Shown in pieces: positions 35,620 through 44,768 of a DNA stretch of 64,000 nt. Below the pieces are notes generated by a model. The model saw nothing but the letters and a program-made list of their open reading frames with translations, was not told the DNA's origin and made no database searches. The position numbers and the translations under genes are program-made. Source of the stretch: Paraglaciecola sp. L3A3 (GTDB taxonomy: Bacteria; Pseudomonadota; Gammaproteobacteria; Enterobacterales; Alteromonadaceae); the NCBI RefSeq assembly GCF_009796765.1, contig NZ_CP047023.1, positions 3,765,501 to 3,829,500 on the forward strand. The letters are read 5' to 3'. How positions within the stretch are numbered: position 1 is the stretch's first letter; every line of letters starts with the position of its first letter.

Positions 35620-36990
35620 ATGATTGAGACCAAAACAGACTCAGAAATCGCAGCCATTCAAGCCGACCTTCAAGCCAAGGGCGTAAAATATTGTATGGGC
35701 ACATTTGTTGATATTCACGGCATACCTAAAGGTAAAATTGTGCCGTTAGATCATTTACGTCAAATGGCAAATGGCTCTGAGCTTTATACCGGTTATGCGG
35801 TAGATGGCCTTGGCCAAGCGCCAAACGATGACGAAATTGCATCGGTTCCAGATCTTAACCACATTATCCAATTACCTTGGCAGCCAGAAATTGCATGGAT
35901 GCCGGCCGACAATACTTTGTACGGCAAACCTTATGAATTAAACACCCGAGTACTACTGAAAAAAGTATTAAAGCAAGCTGAAGAAATGGGCTACGGCATG
36001 AACTTGGGTATTGAACCAGAAATTTTCTTACTGAAGAAAAATGAAGACGGCAGTTTAACTGTGCCTGATCCAGAAGATAAACTGAAAAAGTCTTGCTACG
36101 ACACTCGTGCTTTTCTTAGTAACTATAAATGGGTCGATAAGATGGCCACCAGTATTAACGATTTAGGCTGGGGTTTATATTCATTAGATCATGAAGATGC
36201 AAATGGTCAGTTTGAATTTGATTTTGATTATGCCGATGCATTAACTACCTGCGACCGTTTTACCTTTCTTAAATTAATGGCCAAAGAATACGCACAACAA
36301 GAGGGGTTGATGGCTACCTTTATGCCTAAACCTTTCGCCAATAAAACCGGTAATGGTGCACATTTTAATATGTCATTATTCGACAAAGAAACGGGTAATA
36401 ACTTGTTTCAATGTACCAAAGAAGAAGATCCAAATGGCTTAGGTTTAACTAAATTAGGTTACCAATTTATTGCGGGTATTTTAAAACATGGTCCTGCTCT
36501 ATGTGCGGCCTTTGCCCCAACGGTAAACTCGTATAAACGTTTAGTTCGCCAAGGTGATATGCCTTACTTTACATGGGCGCCTGTATTTAACTCTTTTGGC
36601 TCGAATAACCGCACTAACTCGGTTCGCGTGCCTATGGGCGGTGGACGATGTGAGTCACGTAACGCCGATGGTGCTGTGAATCCATATTTAGCTGCGGCTT
36701 TAGCCTTAGCTGCAGGTTTAGAGGGGATTCGTGAAGGTCTTGAACCAGGTAAACCACAAGAGCGTAATTTATATGAATTTACCGAAGCTGAACTACAAGA
36801 AAAAGGCATAGACTTTTTACCTCGTACTTTACAAGAAGCCTTACAAGCGTTTGATGCAGACCCCTTTGTAGAGCAAGTCTTGGGTAAAGAGCTAAAAGCT
36901 GAGTTTATGACATACAAGCAACAAGAATGGAACGAATACCATCTTGATGTGAGCAAATGGGAGATTGAGCGTTACACTAATTTATTTTAG
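35620..36990 (+). CDS. glnT: Type III (GlnT-type) glutamine synthetase
   Basis: A 456-residue enzyme of the glutamine synthetase superfamily, GlnT group. The N-terminal beta-grasp covers about 18-100 ([13 protein letters not shown]). Catalytic motifs are GIEPEIFLL (Glu metal ligands, about 131), [10 protein letters not shown] (about 245-254, His), [13 protein letters not shown] and NRTNSVRVP (about 330). GlnT-like members make glutamine or gamma-glutamylmethylamide from ammonia or methylamine. The spacing (158 bp) and the NikR-like gene after it place it in the same nitrogen module. AGGA precedes the ATG. The choice between ammonia and methylamine as acceptor is open. Confidence 0.9.
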   Translation: MIETKTDSEIAAIQADLQAKGVKYCMGTFVDIHGIPKGKIVPLDHLRQMANGSELYTGYAVDGLGQAPNDDEIASVPDLNHIIQLPWQPEIAWMPADNTLYGKPYELNTRVLLKKVLKQAEEMGYGMNLGIEPEIFLLKKNEDGSLTVPDPEDKLKKSCYDTRAFLSNYKWVDKMATSINDLGWGLYSLDHEDANGQFEFDFDYADALTTCDRFTFLKLMAKEYAQQEGLMATFMPKPFANKTGNGAHFNMSLFDKETGNNLFQCTKEEDPNGLGLTKLGYQFIAGILKHGPALCAAFAPTVNSYKRLVRQGDMPYFTWAPVFNSFGSNNRTNSVRVPMGGGRCESRNADGAVNPYLAAALALAAGLEGIREGLEPGKPQERNLYEFTEAELQEKGIDFLPRTLQEALQAFDADPFVEQVLGKELKAEFMTYKQQEWNEYHLDVSKWEIERYTNLF

Positions 36991-37024
36991 AAAACGCTAA
37001 AGTAGCAAAAACTTAAGGAATAAA

Positions 37025-37046
37025 GGTGCCTACAGAGCTAGGCACC
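37025..37046. terminator. Hairpin after glnT
   Basis: GGTGCCTA pairs perfectly with TAGGCACC, loop CAGAGC, 35 bases after the glutamine synthetase stop. No U tract follows, so it may act only as a stabiliser or as an upstream structure of the regulator gene. Confidence 0.5.
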
Positions 37047-37109
37047 AATACCCAGTAATATGATATATTCAGGCGATTATTCAGATAAGTATAAACAAAA
37101 GAATTTGTG

Positions 37110-37568
37110 ATGAGCGAAGACAAGATAAGCAAAGAAAAACTCAGCCGTATTAGCATGTCGATCCCAGAAGATTTACTAAATGGCTTAGATAAAATGGTCA
37201 AAGAGCGAGGATTTGAAAGCCGTTCTCAAGCGATCTGCGACATGATCAACTTACAACTCAATGAGCATAAAGCGCAACAAGGTCATGAGATCATGACTGG
37301 TACTGTCAATCTAGTGTACAAACATTCCACCACTGGCTTACAAAAGAAACTACACGATTTACAGTTTGAGTTTATCGACGAGGTAATTTCGAGCCTGAAC
37401 GTAAATCTTACCCACACCAATACATTGTCTATTATTTTAGTACAGGGGCCAGCCGACAAACTCAACATGATAGCTAACAAGATGATCACTTTACGTGGCG
37501 TAGTTTATGGTCGGTTATTGATAAATTCTTCCATCATTCCGCCGATCCATCCTTTACCCCAAGGTTAG
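37110..37568 (+). CDS. NikR-fold transcriptional regulator lacking nickel ligands
   Basis: A 152-residue protein with a ribbon-helix-helix domain (LSRISMSIPEDLLNGLDKMV, then SRSQAICDMI) and a C-terminal ACT-like domain ending ANKMITLRGVVYGRLL, the architecture and length of NikR. Aligned by eye with E. coli NikR, the ligands His87, His89 and Cys95 correspond to Asn, Asn and Thr (LNVNLTHTNTLS), and the His76 region (HHHHD) is FEFID. It should therefore not sense nickel in the known way. Position implies control of the transporter-amidohydrolase-GlnT genes. ATG 37110 is chosen over GTG 37107; neither has a good ribosome site. Confidence 0.85.
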   Translation: MSEDKISKEKLSRISMSIPEDLLNGLDKMVKERGFESRSQAICDMINLQLNEHKAQQGHEIMTGTVNLVYKHSTTGLQKKLHDLQFEFIDEVISSLNVNLTHTNTLSIILVQGPADKLNMIANKMITLRGVVYGRLLINSSIIPPIHPLPQG

Positions 37569-37579
37569 TTAGCAACATA

Positions 37580-38101
37580 CTAAAGAGCTGCGCGTACAGC
37601 GTTTAATGCCTCGACCGAAAATCCTCGGTCGTAAAAATAAATCACGCCACCACTTTCGTCTAATAACATGACCCGAGCGTTGTTAGGGTTTTGATTACCA
37701 GTAAACCTTTGTACTGCATCGCCGTCAGCATAAACAGTGACCACACCTTGCCACATTTCTTTGGGGATACCTTTACGCATACCATTGTCGATAAAGGTAC
37801 TAAACATTCTAGGTAACATGCCTTGAATGGTTGGGATCTCATACACATCAACTTTGGTCTGTGTCATATCTAGGCCAATTAACCAACGGTCAATATCAAA
37901 TTGAGAGTCTTGTACATAACCTAACAACAATAGGGTTTTATTGCCGTTAAAGTCTGCGGGAATATTTATCGTTTTACCCTCAAGTGATTCACCTGAGACA
38001 CTAATCATTTTGTCGCCTAAGTTAACCTCAGCTGGATATTCATAACTCGCGCAGCCGGTTAAACCTAAGGCTAGAACTATTAACACTAGGATGGGTTTCA
38101 T
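37580..38101 (-). CDS. Lipoprotein with thioredoxin-like fold
   Basis: A 173-residue lipoprotein with lipobox LTGC (Cys17). The mature part runs SVSGESLEGKTINIPADFNG, then KTLLLLGYVQDSQFDIDRWL, the beta-alpha pattern of AhpC/ATP10-like thioredoxin folds, but without a CxxC pair in the usual place. RVMLLDESGGVIYFYDRGFS near the end fits the terminal strands. It is probably anchored in a membrane facing the periplasm, with no visible redox residues. It is convergent with the NikR-like gene (11 bases apart), and its role is unknown. Confidence 0.75.
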   Translation of the reverse strand: MKPILVLIVLALGLTGCASYEYPAEVNLGDKMISVSGESLEGKTINIPADFNGNKTLLLLGYVQDSQFDIDRWLIGLDMTQTKVDVYEIPTIQGMLPRMFSTFIDNGMRKGIPKEMWQGVVTVYADGDAVQRFTGNQNPNNARVMLLDESGGVIYFYDRGFSVEALNAVRAAL

Positions 38102-38247
38102 TAATTAATACTCACTTGTTGTTTAATTAATATTACTTACGAAATAAATGGCTAACTAGATCTTAGTTAAGTAATAAAGTGGCGGATAACATGCCCCTTT
38201 TTGAGAGGCATGTTAAAAAACTGATTAGGTTTTCTGTTGTGACAAGT

Positions 38248-40518
38248 TTAAGTTAGCTGTTTTTTAGGCACAAATGCTCTGAACACAAACCAAACAAAAC
38301 ATACTACGCCTACACTAAAGACTATATCGCCCGGCACTCTGAGCCAGACTAACGCTTGCATGATAGGGCTTTGGATAAACTCGGCTGAACGAGCAAAGGA
38401 ATAACCATATTCAATGCTCATATAGGTCTGTAATACACCTTGCGGTAACAAAGACAAAAAAGTCATCATGGCCAAGCCTATATTCAGCGTCCAAAAGGAT
38501 ATTTTTAGTAGTTTTTCATTCCACAATTTAATATTAGTTAGGCCACGCATACAGTACAGTGTTAAGCCTAAGCCAAGCATGCCATACACCCCAAAGAGTG
38601 CAGCATGACCGTGATTGGCTGTGGTGTTTAACCCTTGCATATAATAAAGGGCAATGGGTGGATTAATCATAAAACCAAACACCCCTGCCCCTACTAAGTT
38701 CCAGAACAATACCGCAGCAAAAAACATAAAAGGCCAGTGATAATTAAGTTGCCACTGGGTTCTGGTTTCTACCTTATGTCGGGTATAAGCTTCAAAGCCC
38801 ACCACCAGCAAAGGTACTACTTCAAGAGCTGAGATCATCGCCCCTACCGCAATCACTGAAGTGGGTGTACCACTAAAGTAAAGGTGATGGAATGTGCCTA
38901 ACACGCCACCAAATAAGAAAATAATTGTCGCCAATAACACCATCACAGTGGCGGTTGATGTGCGCAAAATACCCATACGAACAAACAACAATGAAATAAT
39001 AGCGGTAGCGAATACTTCAAATATTCCTTCTACCCATAAATGCACCACCCACCAACGCCAATATTCCATTACCGAAATATGTGTGTGTTGGCCCCACATT
39101 AAACCTGCGGCATACAGTAAACCAATCGCCACAGCAGACACCAAAACTAAATAGATCAGTGACTTGCCGCCTTTTTGTTGTAATACAGGCCATAAACCTC
39201 GAACCACTAATCCCACCCAAAGAAACAAACCTATGGTCAGGTATATCTGCCAAAAACGGCCTAGATCCACATATTCATATCCTTGATGGCCAAACCAGAA
39301 ATTCATCGTCAAATCATCAAAGAAACGGTGCACTGCCGCCCATTGGCCAGCAAAAGAACCGATGACAATGATCAGTAAACTGATAAACAAAAAATTAACG
39401 CCAAATAACTGAAATTTGGGATCTTTGCCACTCAACATAGGCGCAACGTATAAACCTGTTGCCAACCAGGCGGTAGCAATCCAAAGCACTGCAAGTTGGG
39501 TATGCCAAGTGCGAGTCACAGAGTAAGGAAAATATTCAGCAAAAGGTAAGCCATACAAACCTTGTCCTTCTACTGCATAGTGAGCGGTTACTATACCCAA
39601 TAACACTTGGGCCAAAAACATAGCACACACTACCCAGAAATATTTTGCCGTTGCGCGCATGGATGGAGTCACAACAACCTGCTCAAAAATATCTGTTTTG
39701 GCGATACCTTCTTCGGGTTCAACTTCGTCTTGCCAACTATCAAATTGTTTAGCGTAATAGGCAACCAAGGCCCCTGCCGCAGCCAATAATAAAACAATAG
39801 AGGCGATGCTCCACATCAGTACTTCAGTTGTGGGTTTATTGCCGACTAATGGTTCATGAGGCCAATTACTGGTGTAAGTAATCTCTTGCCCTGGGCGATT
39901 TGTCGTTGCCCCCCAGGCAGTCCAAAAATAAAAAGCCGAAAGTTGTTTAGCCTCTTCATCCGTTAATAAACCATGCACAGGAAACGCATAATCACGACGC
40001 AAGGCAAGAGATTCAGGGGTATCACCTGTATACAGGCTGATGTAATGAGTTTGCACTTGTTGAATGGCTAAAGCCCGATCGTCACTAACAGTGATGGTAT
40101 CAGTATCAGCTTGATAGGTGTTTTTACGCATTTCGGTCTGTAAACTGGCTCGACTTAATGCATTATTTTGTGCTTTCGATAAACCGCTATGTGCGGTTTT
40201 CATCAACAAAGCCAGTAAACTTTCTGCTTCACGATGCAACCAATCGGCACTCCAATCGGGCGCAAGATAACTCCCATGTCCCCAGATTGAACCTTGCTCC
40301 ATACCGCCGATAGATTGCCAAACATTCTGGCCGGTTTCGATCTCATCGCCGGTAAACAAGACTTCACCAGATTCAGATTTGACCAAATTTGGCATTGGCG
40401 GGGCTTGCTGATAAATTTGCGCACCCAATAACAGTAAAATGCTGAACATAAATACCATGCCAACAATCAGTATTATCCATAAACGTTTTATACTGAAAGT
40501 TGTTTTGTAGTTTTGCAT
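38248..40518 (-). CDS. norZ: Quinol-dependent nitric oxide reductase (qNor)
   Basis: A single-subunit NO reductase of about 756 residues, inner membrane. N-terminal TM, then a periplasmic cytochrome-c-like domain without heme-binding Cys (GQNVWQSIGGMEQGSIWGHG), then a 12-helix heme-copper core. Metal ligand motifs include WHTQLAVLWIATAW, WVVHLWVEGIFE, LGTFHHLYFSG and NHGHAALFGVYG. It reduces 2 NO to N2O with quinol electrons and serves NO detoxification or denitrification. ATG 40518 is preferred over TTG 40542 because AAGGA lies upstream. No norR, nsrR or nitrite reductase is near, favouring detoxification. Confidence 0.93.
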   Translation of the reverse strand: MQNYKTTFSIKRLWIILIVGMVFMFSILLLLGAQIYQQAPPMPNLVKSESGEVLFTGDEIETGQNVWQSIGGMEQGSIWGHGSYLAPDWSADWLHREAESLLALLMKTAHSGLSKAQNNALSRASLQTEMRKNTYQADTDTITVSDDRALAIQQVQTHYISLYTGDTPESLALRRDYAFPVHGLLTDEEAKQLSAFYFWTAWGATTNRPGQEITYTSNWPHEPLVGNKPTTEVLMWSIASIVLLLAAAGALVAYYAKQFDSWQDEVEPEEGIAKTDIFEQVVVTPSMRATAKYFWVVCAMFLAQVLLGIVTAHYAVEGQGLYGLPFAEYFPYSVTRTWHTQLAVLWIATAWLATGLYVAPMLSGKDPKFQLFGVNFLFISLLIIVIGSFAGQWAAVHRFFDDLTMNFWFGHQGYEYVDLGRFWQIYLTIGLFLWVGLVVRGLWPVLQQKGGKSLIYLVLVSAVAIGLLYAAGLMWGQHTHISVMEYWRWWVVHLWVEGIFEVFATAIISLLFVRMGILRTSTATVMVLLATIIFLFGGVLGTFHHLYFSGTPTSVIAVGAMISALEVVPLLVVGFEAYTRHKVETRTQWQLNYHWPFMFFAAVLFWNLVGAGVFGFMINPPIALYYMQGLNTTANHGHAALFGVYGMLGLGLTLYCMRGLTNIKLWNEKLLKISFWTLNIGLAMMTFLSLLPQGVLQTYMSIEYGYSFARSAEFIQSPIMQALVWLRVPGDIVFSVGVVCFVWFVFRAFVPKKQLT

Positions 40519-40578
40519 GTCTGCGTTCCTTGTTGTACTCAATCAAGCTATGGCCTTTACTCAGTAACAATGAAACTT

Positions 40579-40595
40579 GTACTTAGATAAAGTAC
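40579..40595. promoter_or_regulatory. Candidate operator upstream of the NO reductase
   Basis: A perfect dyad GTACTT-AGATA-AAGTAC lies about 60-77 bases upstream of the qNor start. It does not match the NsrR (AAGATGYATTT) or the NorR (GT-N7-AC) patterns I know, so the regulator is unknown. Confidence 0.35.
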
Positions 40596-40824
40596 CAAAA
40601 CATTAGAAAGCCGCTCATATAGAGCGAGGTCCTTAATGATAAAAAATACGTAGACTGGGTAAATACAGCGCTTCAACATGGTGAACTATTGTTGAAAATA
40701 TCAAGCCAACGGAAATCTATCGTTTATCTCCACAAAACGACAAAATGAGGGAGTATTGCTAGAATATGCCCAATATTTGATATTAGCAAACGCTTGTTCT
40801 CCGATAAATTATGGAGTCTATAAT

Positions 40825-42195
40825 CTAAATTTCAGTCTGTTTTTTAGGGACCAGAATTAATATACATGTCCCCAATATTCCTGCTATCAGCGAACCAAAT
40901 AAAATACCTAATTTAGCTTGTTCAATCAAAAGAGGCTGACCTTCAAAGGCTAATGCTGAGATAAATAACGACATAGTAAAACCTATACCAGCTAAAAAAC
41001 TTATACCAATCACGTGATAAAAACGTAAATTAGCAGGCAACCTAGCTATACCGCTTTTCACTGCTAACCAAGCAAACAAACTAATACCAAGTCCTTTACC
41101 AAACACTAAACCTAAGACAATCCCTAGTGTAATGACCAGGTCTTTAGCTTCTGGCATTACAGAGGGTAGCAAGACCCCAGCATTTAAAAATGCGAATAAA
41201 GGTAAAATAATCAGACTGACAGGTTTATCGAGAGAATTACCCCAGCGAATTATCGGGGTGGTAGTGCGCTTAGCAATATCTTCAGCTTGGATCGCCAATG
41301 CGTGTCGCTTTTTATCTTCAATAATTGGGGTGTTGGGGTTATCCATTTCTTGGTACGTTTTGACTAATTTAAGCATTTTGTGCCGAAACCACGTTTTTTT
41401 GGCATATGGGCGAGTAGGCACCATCATAGCAGCCAAGATCCCTGCAGTTGTGGCGTGTACACCCGATTGTAAAATAAACCACCACAAGAGCACACCACCC
41501 GCTAAATAGAAGACCGGTCTTCGCATGCCCAACATATTGATTAACAACAACCCTAACAAAGTCAGGCCTGCCCAAACAAGAGAGAGACTATCGATCTGTT
41601 CCGTATAAAAAAGACCAATTACCGCTACGGCTCCCATATCATCAACTATGGCTAAACCTGTCAGTACAACCGCAGCCGAACGGGGAACTCTGCTGCCTAA
41701 CAAAGTTAAAATAGCAATAGCAAATGCTGTATCTGTCGCCATGGGGATCCCCCAACCTTGAAACGAATCAACATCGCCAAACCAAACAGTGACTAAATAA
41801 AATAGTGCTGGCAGTAACATTCCACCTATTGCCATAAGTACCACTAAAGATGCATCTTTGATGTTACTCAAAGCGCCAACTAAGCACTCATATTTAATTT
41901 CTAAGCCTAAAATAAAGAAAAACAACACCATTAACCCGTCATTAATCCAATAATGCACTGTGTGACCAAACTGCCATTCACCTAGGGAAATCGTTAACAT
42001 TAGAGAATTGATTGCTTGATAGTTTTGTTGCCAACCCAGATTGACCATGAGAATTGCTATTAGAGCCGCAATAAGCAAAGCCATGCCTGTCAGAGCTTGG
42101 CTATTGATAAATGATTCGATAGGAGAAGATAGCTTTAAAAAGCTCCGTTCCAATGGAGCATGTATTCGACTCGTTTCTGCCAGTTTTTTTTTCAT
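40825..42195 (-). CDS. nhaA: Na+/H+ antiporter NhaA
   Basis: About 456 residues with the 11-12 hydrophobic helices of NhaA. The ion-translocating Asp pair is in LAIVDDMGAVAVIG, and the structural Asp is in MATDTAFAIAILTLLGSRVP; GLEIKYE precedes them. It exchanges internal Na+ for external H+ at alkaline pH, as expected for a marine bacterium. Compared with E. coli NhaA (388 residues) it carries a longer N-terminus and an inserted cytoplasmic loop (about 280-310, KTYQEMDNPNTPIIEDKKRH). ATG 42195 is chosen because AAGGA precedes it; ATG 42222 would add nine residues. Confidence 0.93.
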   Translation of the reverse strand: MKKKLAETSRIHAPLERSFLKLSSPIESFINSQALTGMALLIAALIAILMVNLGWQQNYQAINSLMLTISLGEWQFGHTVHYWINDGLMVLFFFILGLEIKYECLVGALSNIKDASLVVLMAIGGMLLPALFYLVTVWFGDVDSFQGWGIPMATDTAFAIAILTLLGSRVPRSAAVVLTGLAIVDDMGAVAVIGLFYTEQIDSLSLVWAGLTLLGLLLINMLGMRRPVFYLAGGVLLWWFILQSGVHATTAGILAAMMVPTRPYAKKTWFRHKMLKLVKTYQEMDNPNTPIIEDKKRHALAIQAEDIAKRTTTPIIRWGNSLDKPVSLIILPLFAFLNAGVLLPSVMPEAKDLVITLGIVLGLVFGKGLGISLFAWLAVKSGIARLPANLRFYHVIGISFLAGIGFTMSLFISALAFEGQPLLIEQAKLGILFGSLIAGILGTCILILVPKKQTEI

Positions 42196-42536
42196 TGTTT
42201 CCTTTGAAGGCATTTTTTCCATAGCCCAACTTTACACTTTATCTTTCTTTAGTAAATTAATGTAACACATCAAATTCAATTAGTACTCTAATCATTATTA
42301 TGTGATATGTTTGCAAAAACCAATAAAAACGCGAATAAACACTTAAATACAAAAAAATGAACCATATATATAATTTGAACACTAAGTAAATAGTGGATAT
42401 TTGGTCTACACTAAACAAGAGCAACAATACATTTTGGTAGCTCAATTGTTTGTAGATATGTTGACACAGTGATAAGTATTATTGTTGCTTTGATTAAGGC
42501 AACAATTACATGAAATTCGCCATTGAGGAGGACATT
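42196..42536. other. Divergent spacer with leader hairpin at 42481-42506
   Basis: An AT-rich promoter region between nhaA and the PRC-barrel gene. ATTGTTGC (42481-42488) pairs with GCAACAAT (42499-42506) around a 10-base loop, 30 bases before the PRC-barrel start, so it would be in the mRNA leader. A second GCAACAAT lies at 42421-42428. No other feature is seen. Confidence 0.4.
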
Positions 42537-43286
42537 ATGTTAGTTAGTTTAAAAGAATTAAGCGGAATTACTGTTAGTGCTGAAGATGGAGATGTGGGCG
42601 AAGTAGAAGACATCTACTTTGATGATAGATTTTGGACTATACGCTTCTTGGTGATGGATACCCATCCATGGATGCCATTCAGTGACAAGGTTTTAATCAG
42701 CCCTATTGCAATAGATAATTTTACCTCAAAAGATCATAGCCTAAAAGTGTCGATGACTAGGGATGCAGTAAAAGATAGCCCTAAAATCGAAGAACATGAA
42801 ACCGTGTCTCGGGAGTTCGAAAAAACCTATTTTGATTATTTTGGTTATGGTTATTACTGGTATGGAGACGGCGCATGGGGCCAATATGCCTACCCTACTG
42901 CATTATATGATTCAGCAGTATTACCGATAGAAAATATTCAACAACAGCACATCGAAAGCAGTAATCATTTACGCTCGGCCAATGAAGTGAACCATTACAG
43001 TATTGCCGCCTTAGATGGCAAAAAAGGCTATGTAAAAGATTTTATTTGGGACACCCATACTTGGTCATTACGCTATCTAGTGGTCGACACCCGAGACTGG
43101 TTACCTGGCGGTAAAAAAGTACTGATTTCGCCAGATCAATTTGAAAAGGTTAATTGGGGCAGCAAAACTGTCAGCTGCAATATTAATTTGGCACAAATCA
43201 AAGCTTGTCCAGAATACCAAGCAGAAAAATTAAATGATCCTGAGTACTTACAACAAGTGCGAAATAAGCTCCAAGTTAATGCTTAA
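42537..43286 (+). CDS. Protein with two PRC-barrel domains
   Basis: A 249-residue soluble protein with two PRC-barrel halves. The first is MLVSLKELSGITVSAEDGDV (1-20) through WTIRFLVMDTHPWMPFSDKV; the second is HYSIAALDGKKGYVKDFIWD (about 158-177) through SLRYLVVDTRDWLPGGKKVL. An aromatic-rich linker (YFGYGYYWYGDGAWGQY) joins them. PRC barrels act in photosynthetic reaction centres, RimM and stress proteins; this two-barrel form is common beside ion homeostasis genes but lacks a known job. ATG 42537 is set by GAGGAGG upstream; the ATG at 42510 is rejected. Confidence 0.88.
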   Translation: MLVSLKELSGITVSAEDGDVGEVEDIYFDDRFWTIRFLVMDTHPWMPFSDKVLISPIAIDNFTSKDHSLKVSMTRDAVKDSPKIEEHETVSREFEKTYFDYFGYGYYWYGDGAWGQYAYPTALYDSAVLPIENIQQQHIESSNHLRSANEVNHYSIAALDGKKGYVKDFIWDTHTWSLRYLVVDTRDWLPGGKKVLISPDQFEKVNWGSKTVSCNINLAQIKACPEYQAEKLNDPEYLQQVRNKLQVNA

Positions 43287-43294
43287 ATGATAAC

Positions 43295-43325
43295 GGCCCC
43301 CTATTCTTTTTTTAGTATGGGGGCC
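43295..43325 (+). terminator. GC-rich hairpin after the PRC-barrel gene
   Basis: GGCCCCC pairs with GGGGGCC around a T-rich loop, 8 bases after the stop. The T run lies in the loop rather than after the stem, so it is an atypical terminator. Confidence 0.5.
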
Positions 43326-43362
43326 ATAAAATTAGTTTTCGAGGAAAGTTAAAGGTCGACCC

Positions 43363-44739
43363 ATGCAAACAGATAACTCAGACAGTTCAGCATATGAACA
43401 CTCCACATCTGATGTGCTTTATGGCAATGAAACCGCAAAAGCATTAAGTAATTTCACAATCAGTCAATTAACCATGCCTAGAGCATTTTTATGGGCGTTA
43501 GGCACGTTAAAAGGGGCCTGTGCCGAAGCGAATTTAACCCTGAAATTACTGGATAAAGAAAAGGCTCAGGCGATAATCCTAGCTGCAGAAGAAGTGGCCA
43601 ACGGTTTTCATGATAAACAATTTCCGGTAGATGTATTTCAAACGGGATCTGGCACTAGTACCAATATGAATGCTAATGAAGTGATTAGTACGCTGGTCAG
43701 TTTACGCAGTAACAACAAGCTAAGCGTTCACCCCAACGATCATGTCAATTTGGGGCAAAGCTCAAACGACATTATTCCATCCTGTATTCATTTAAGTGCC
43801 GCCATGCTAATCAATCATGAGTTATTACCGGCATTACAACATTTAACCCGTACCATAAATGAAAAAGCACAGGCACATCACAATACCATCAAAACCGGCA
43901 GAACCCATTTAATGGATGCCATGCCTCTTAGTTTTGCCCAAGAGATTAGCGGCTGGTCTGCACAAATTGATTATGTGCATGAACAACTCAACCTTAGTTT
44001 AACCAATTTGTGTCACCTTGCCATTGGTGGCACTGCTATAGGTACTGGAGTAAATACACATGTTGAATTTGGCGAAATGGTTTGCAAAAATATTGCAGAA
44101 AAAACCACCTTAGCTTTTACGCCAGCAGGCAATTATTTTCGAGCAATTAGCAGCCAAGACACAGCAGTGAATATCAGTGGTATTCTGAAAACTGCCGCGG
44201 TGAGTTTGAGCAAAATTAGTAATGATATTCGTTGGCTCAGTAGCGGCCCGCTCAATGGTCTTAATGAAATCCAATTACCAGAACGGCAAAAAGGCAGCAG
44301 TATTATGCCCGGCAAAGTCAATCCAGTGATCCCTGAAGCCATACTCATGGCCTGTACTCAGGTAATGGGCAATGACACAACTATTACCCTGGCCGGTCAA
44401 TCAGGTAATTTTCAACTAAACACTATGTTGCCGCTCATTGGCCATTCGTTAATTCAAAGTATTCAACTATTAACCACATCGAGTACCGCACTGGCCGATA
44501 AAGTGATTAAAGACATGCAAGTTAATCATGCGCATATCAAGCAAAGTGTGGCACGAAACCCCATTTTGGCAACCGCTCTCGCGCCTTTAATTGGTTACGA
44601 AAAAAGTGCACAGATAGCGATACAAGCCTACCAAGAAAACAGAACTGTATTAGATGTGGCCAAACAGCTAACCAATATAGATGAAGCAGAGTTAATTACC
44701 TTATTAGATCCTAAAAAACTCGCAGCTGATCCGCAATAA
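43363..44739 (+). CDS. fumC: Class II fumarate hydratase
   Basis: A 458-residue member of the fumarase/aspartase superfamily. Substrate motifs are TGSGTSTNMNANEV (about 93-106), GQSSNDIIPS (about 130-139), the catalytic region KTGRTHLMDAMPL (about 177) and the signature GSSIMPGKVNPVIPEA (about 310-325) with the active Ser. It converts fumarate and malate. The N-terminus (ALSNFTISQLTMPRAFLWAL) resembles the actinobacterial-type FumC branch rather than E. coli FumC. Aspartase is a weaker alternative. AAAGG precedes the start. Confidence 0.88.
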   Translation: MQTDNSDSSAYEHSTSDVLYGNETAKALSNFTISQLTMPRAFLWALGTLKGACAEANLTLKLLDKEKAQAIILAAEEVANGFHDKQFPVDVFQTGSGTSTNMNANEVISTLVSLRSNNKLSVHPNDHVNLGQSSNDIIPSCIHLSAAMLINHELLPALQHLTRTINEKAQAHHNTIKTGRTHLMDAMPLSFAQEISGWSAQIDYVHEQLNLSLTNLCHLAIGGTAIGTGVNTHVEFGEMVCKNIAEKTTLAFTPAGNYFRAISSQDTAVNISGILKTAAVSLSKISNDIRWLSSGPLNGLNEIQLPERQKGSSIMPGKVNPVIPEAILMACTQVMGNDTTITLAGQSGNFQLNTMLPLIGHSLIQSIQLLTTSSTALADKVIKDMQVNHAHIKQSVARNPILATALAPLIGYEKSAQIAIQAYQENRTVLDVAKQLTNIDEAELITLLDPKKLAADPQ

Positions 44740-44768
44740 TTGAATTGTTTGCCGGTAAACTAAAGGGC

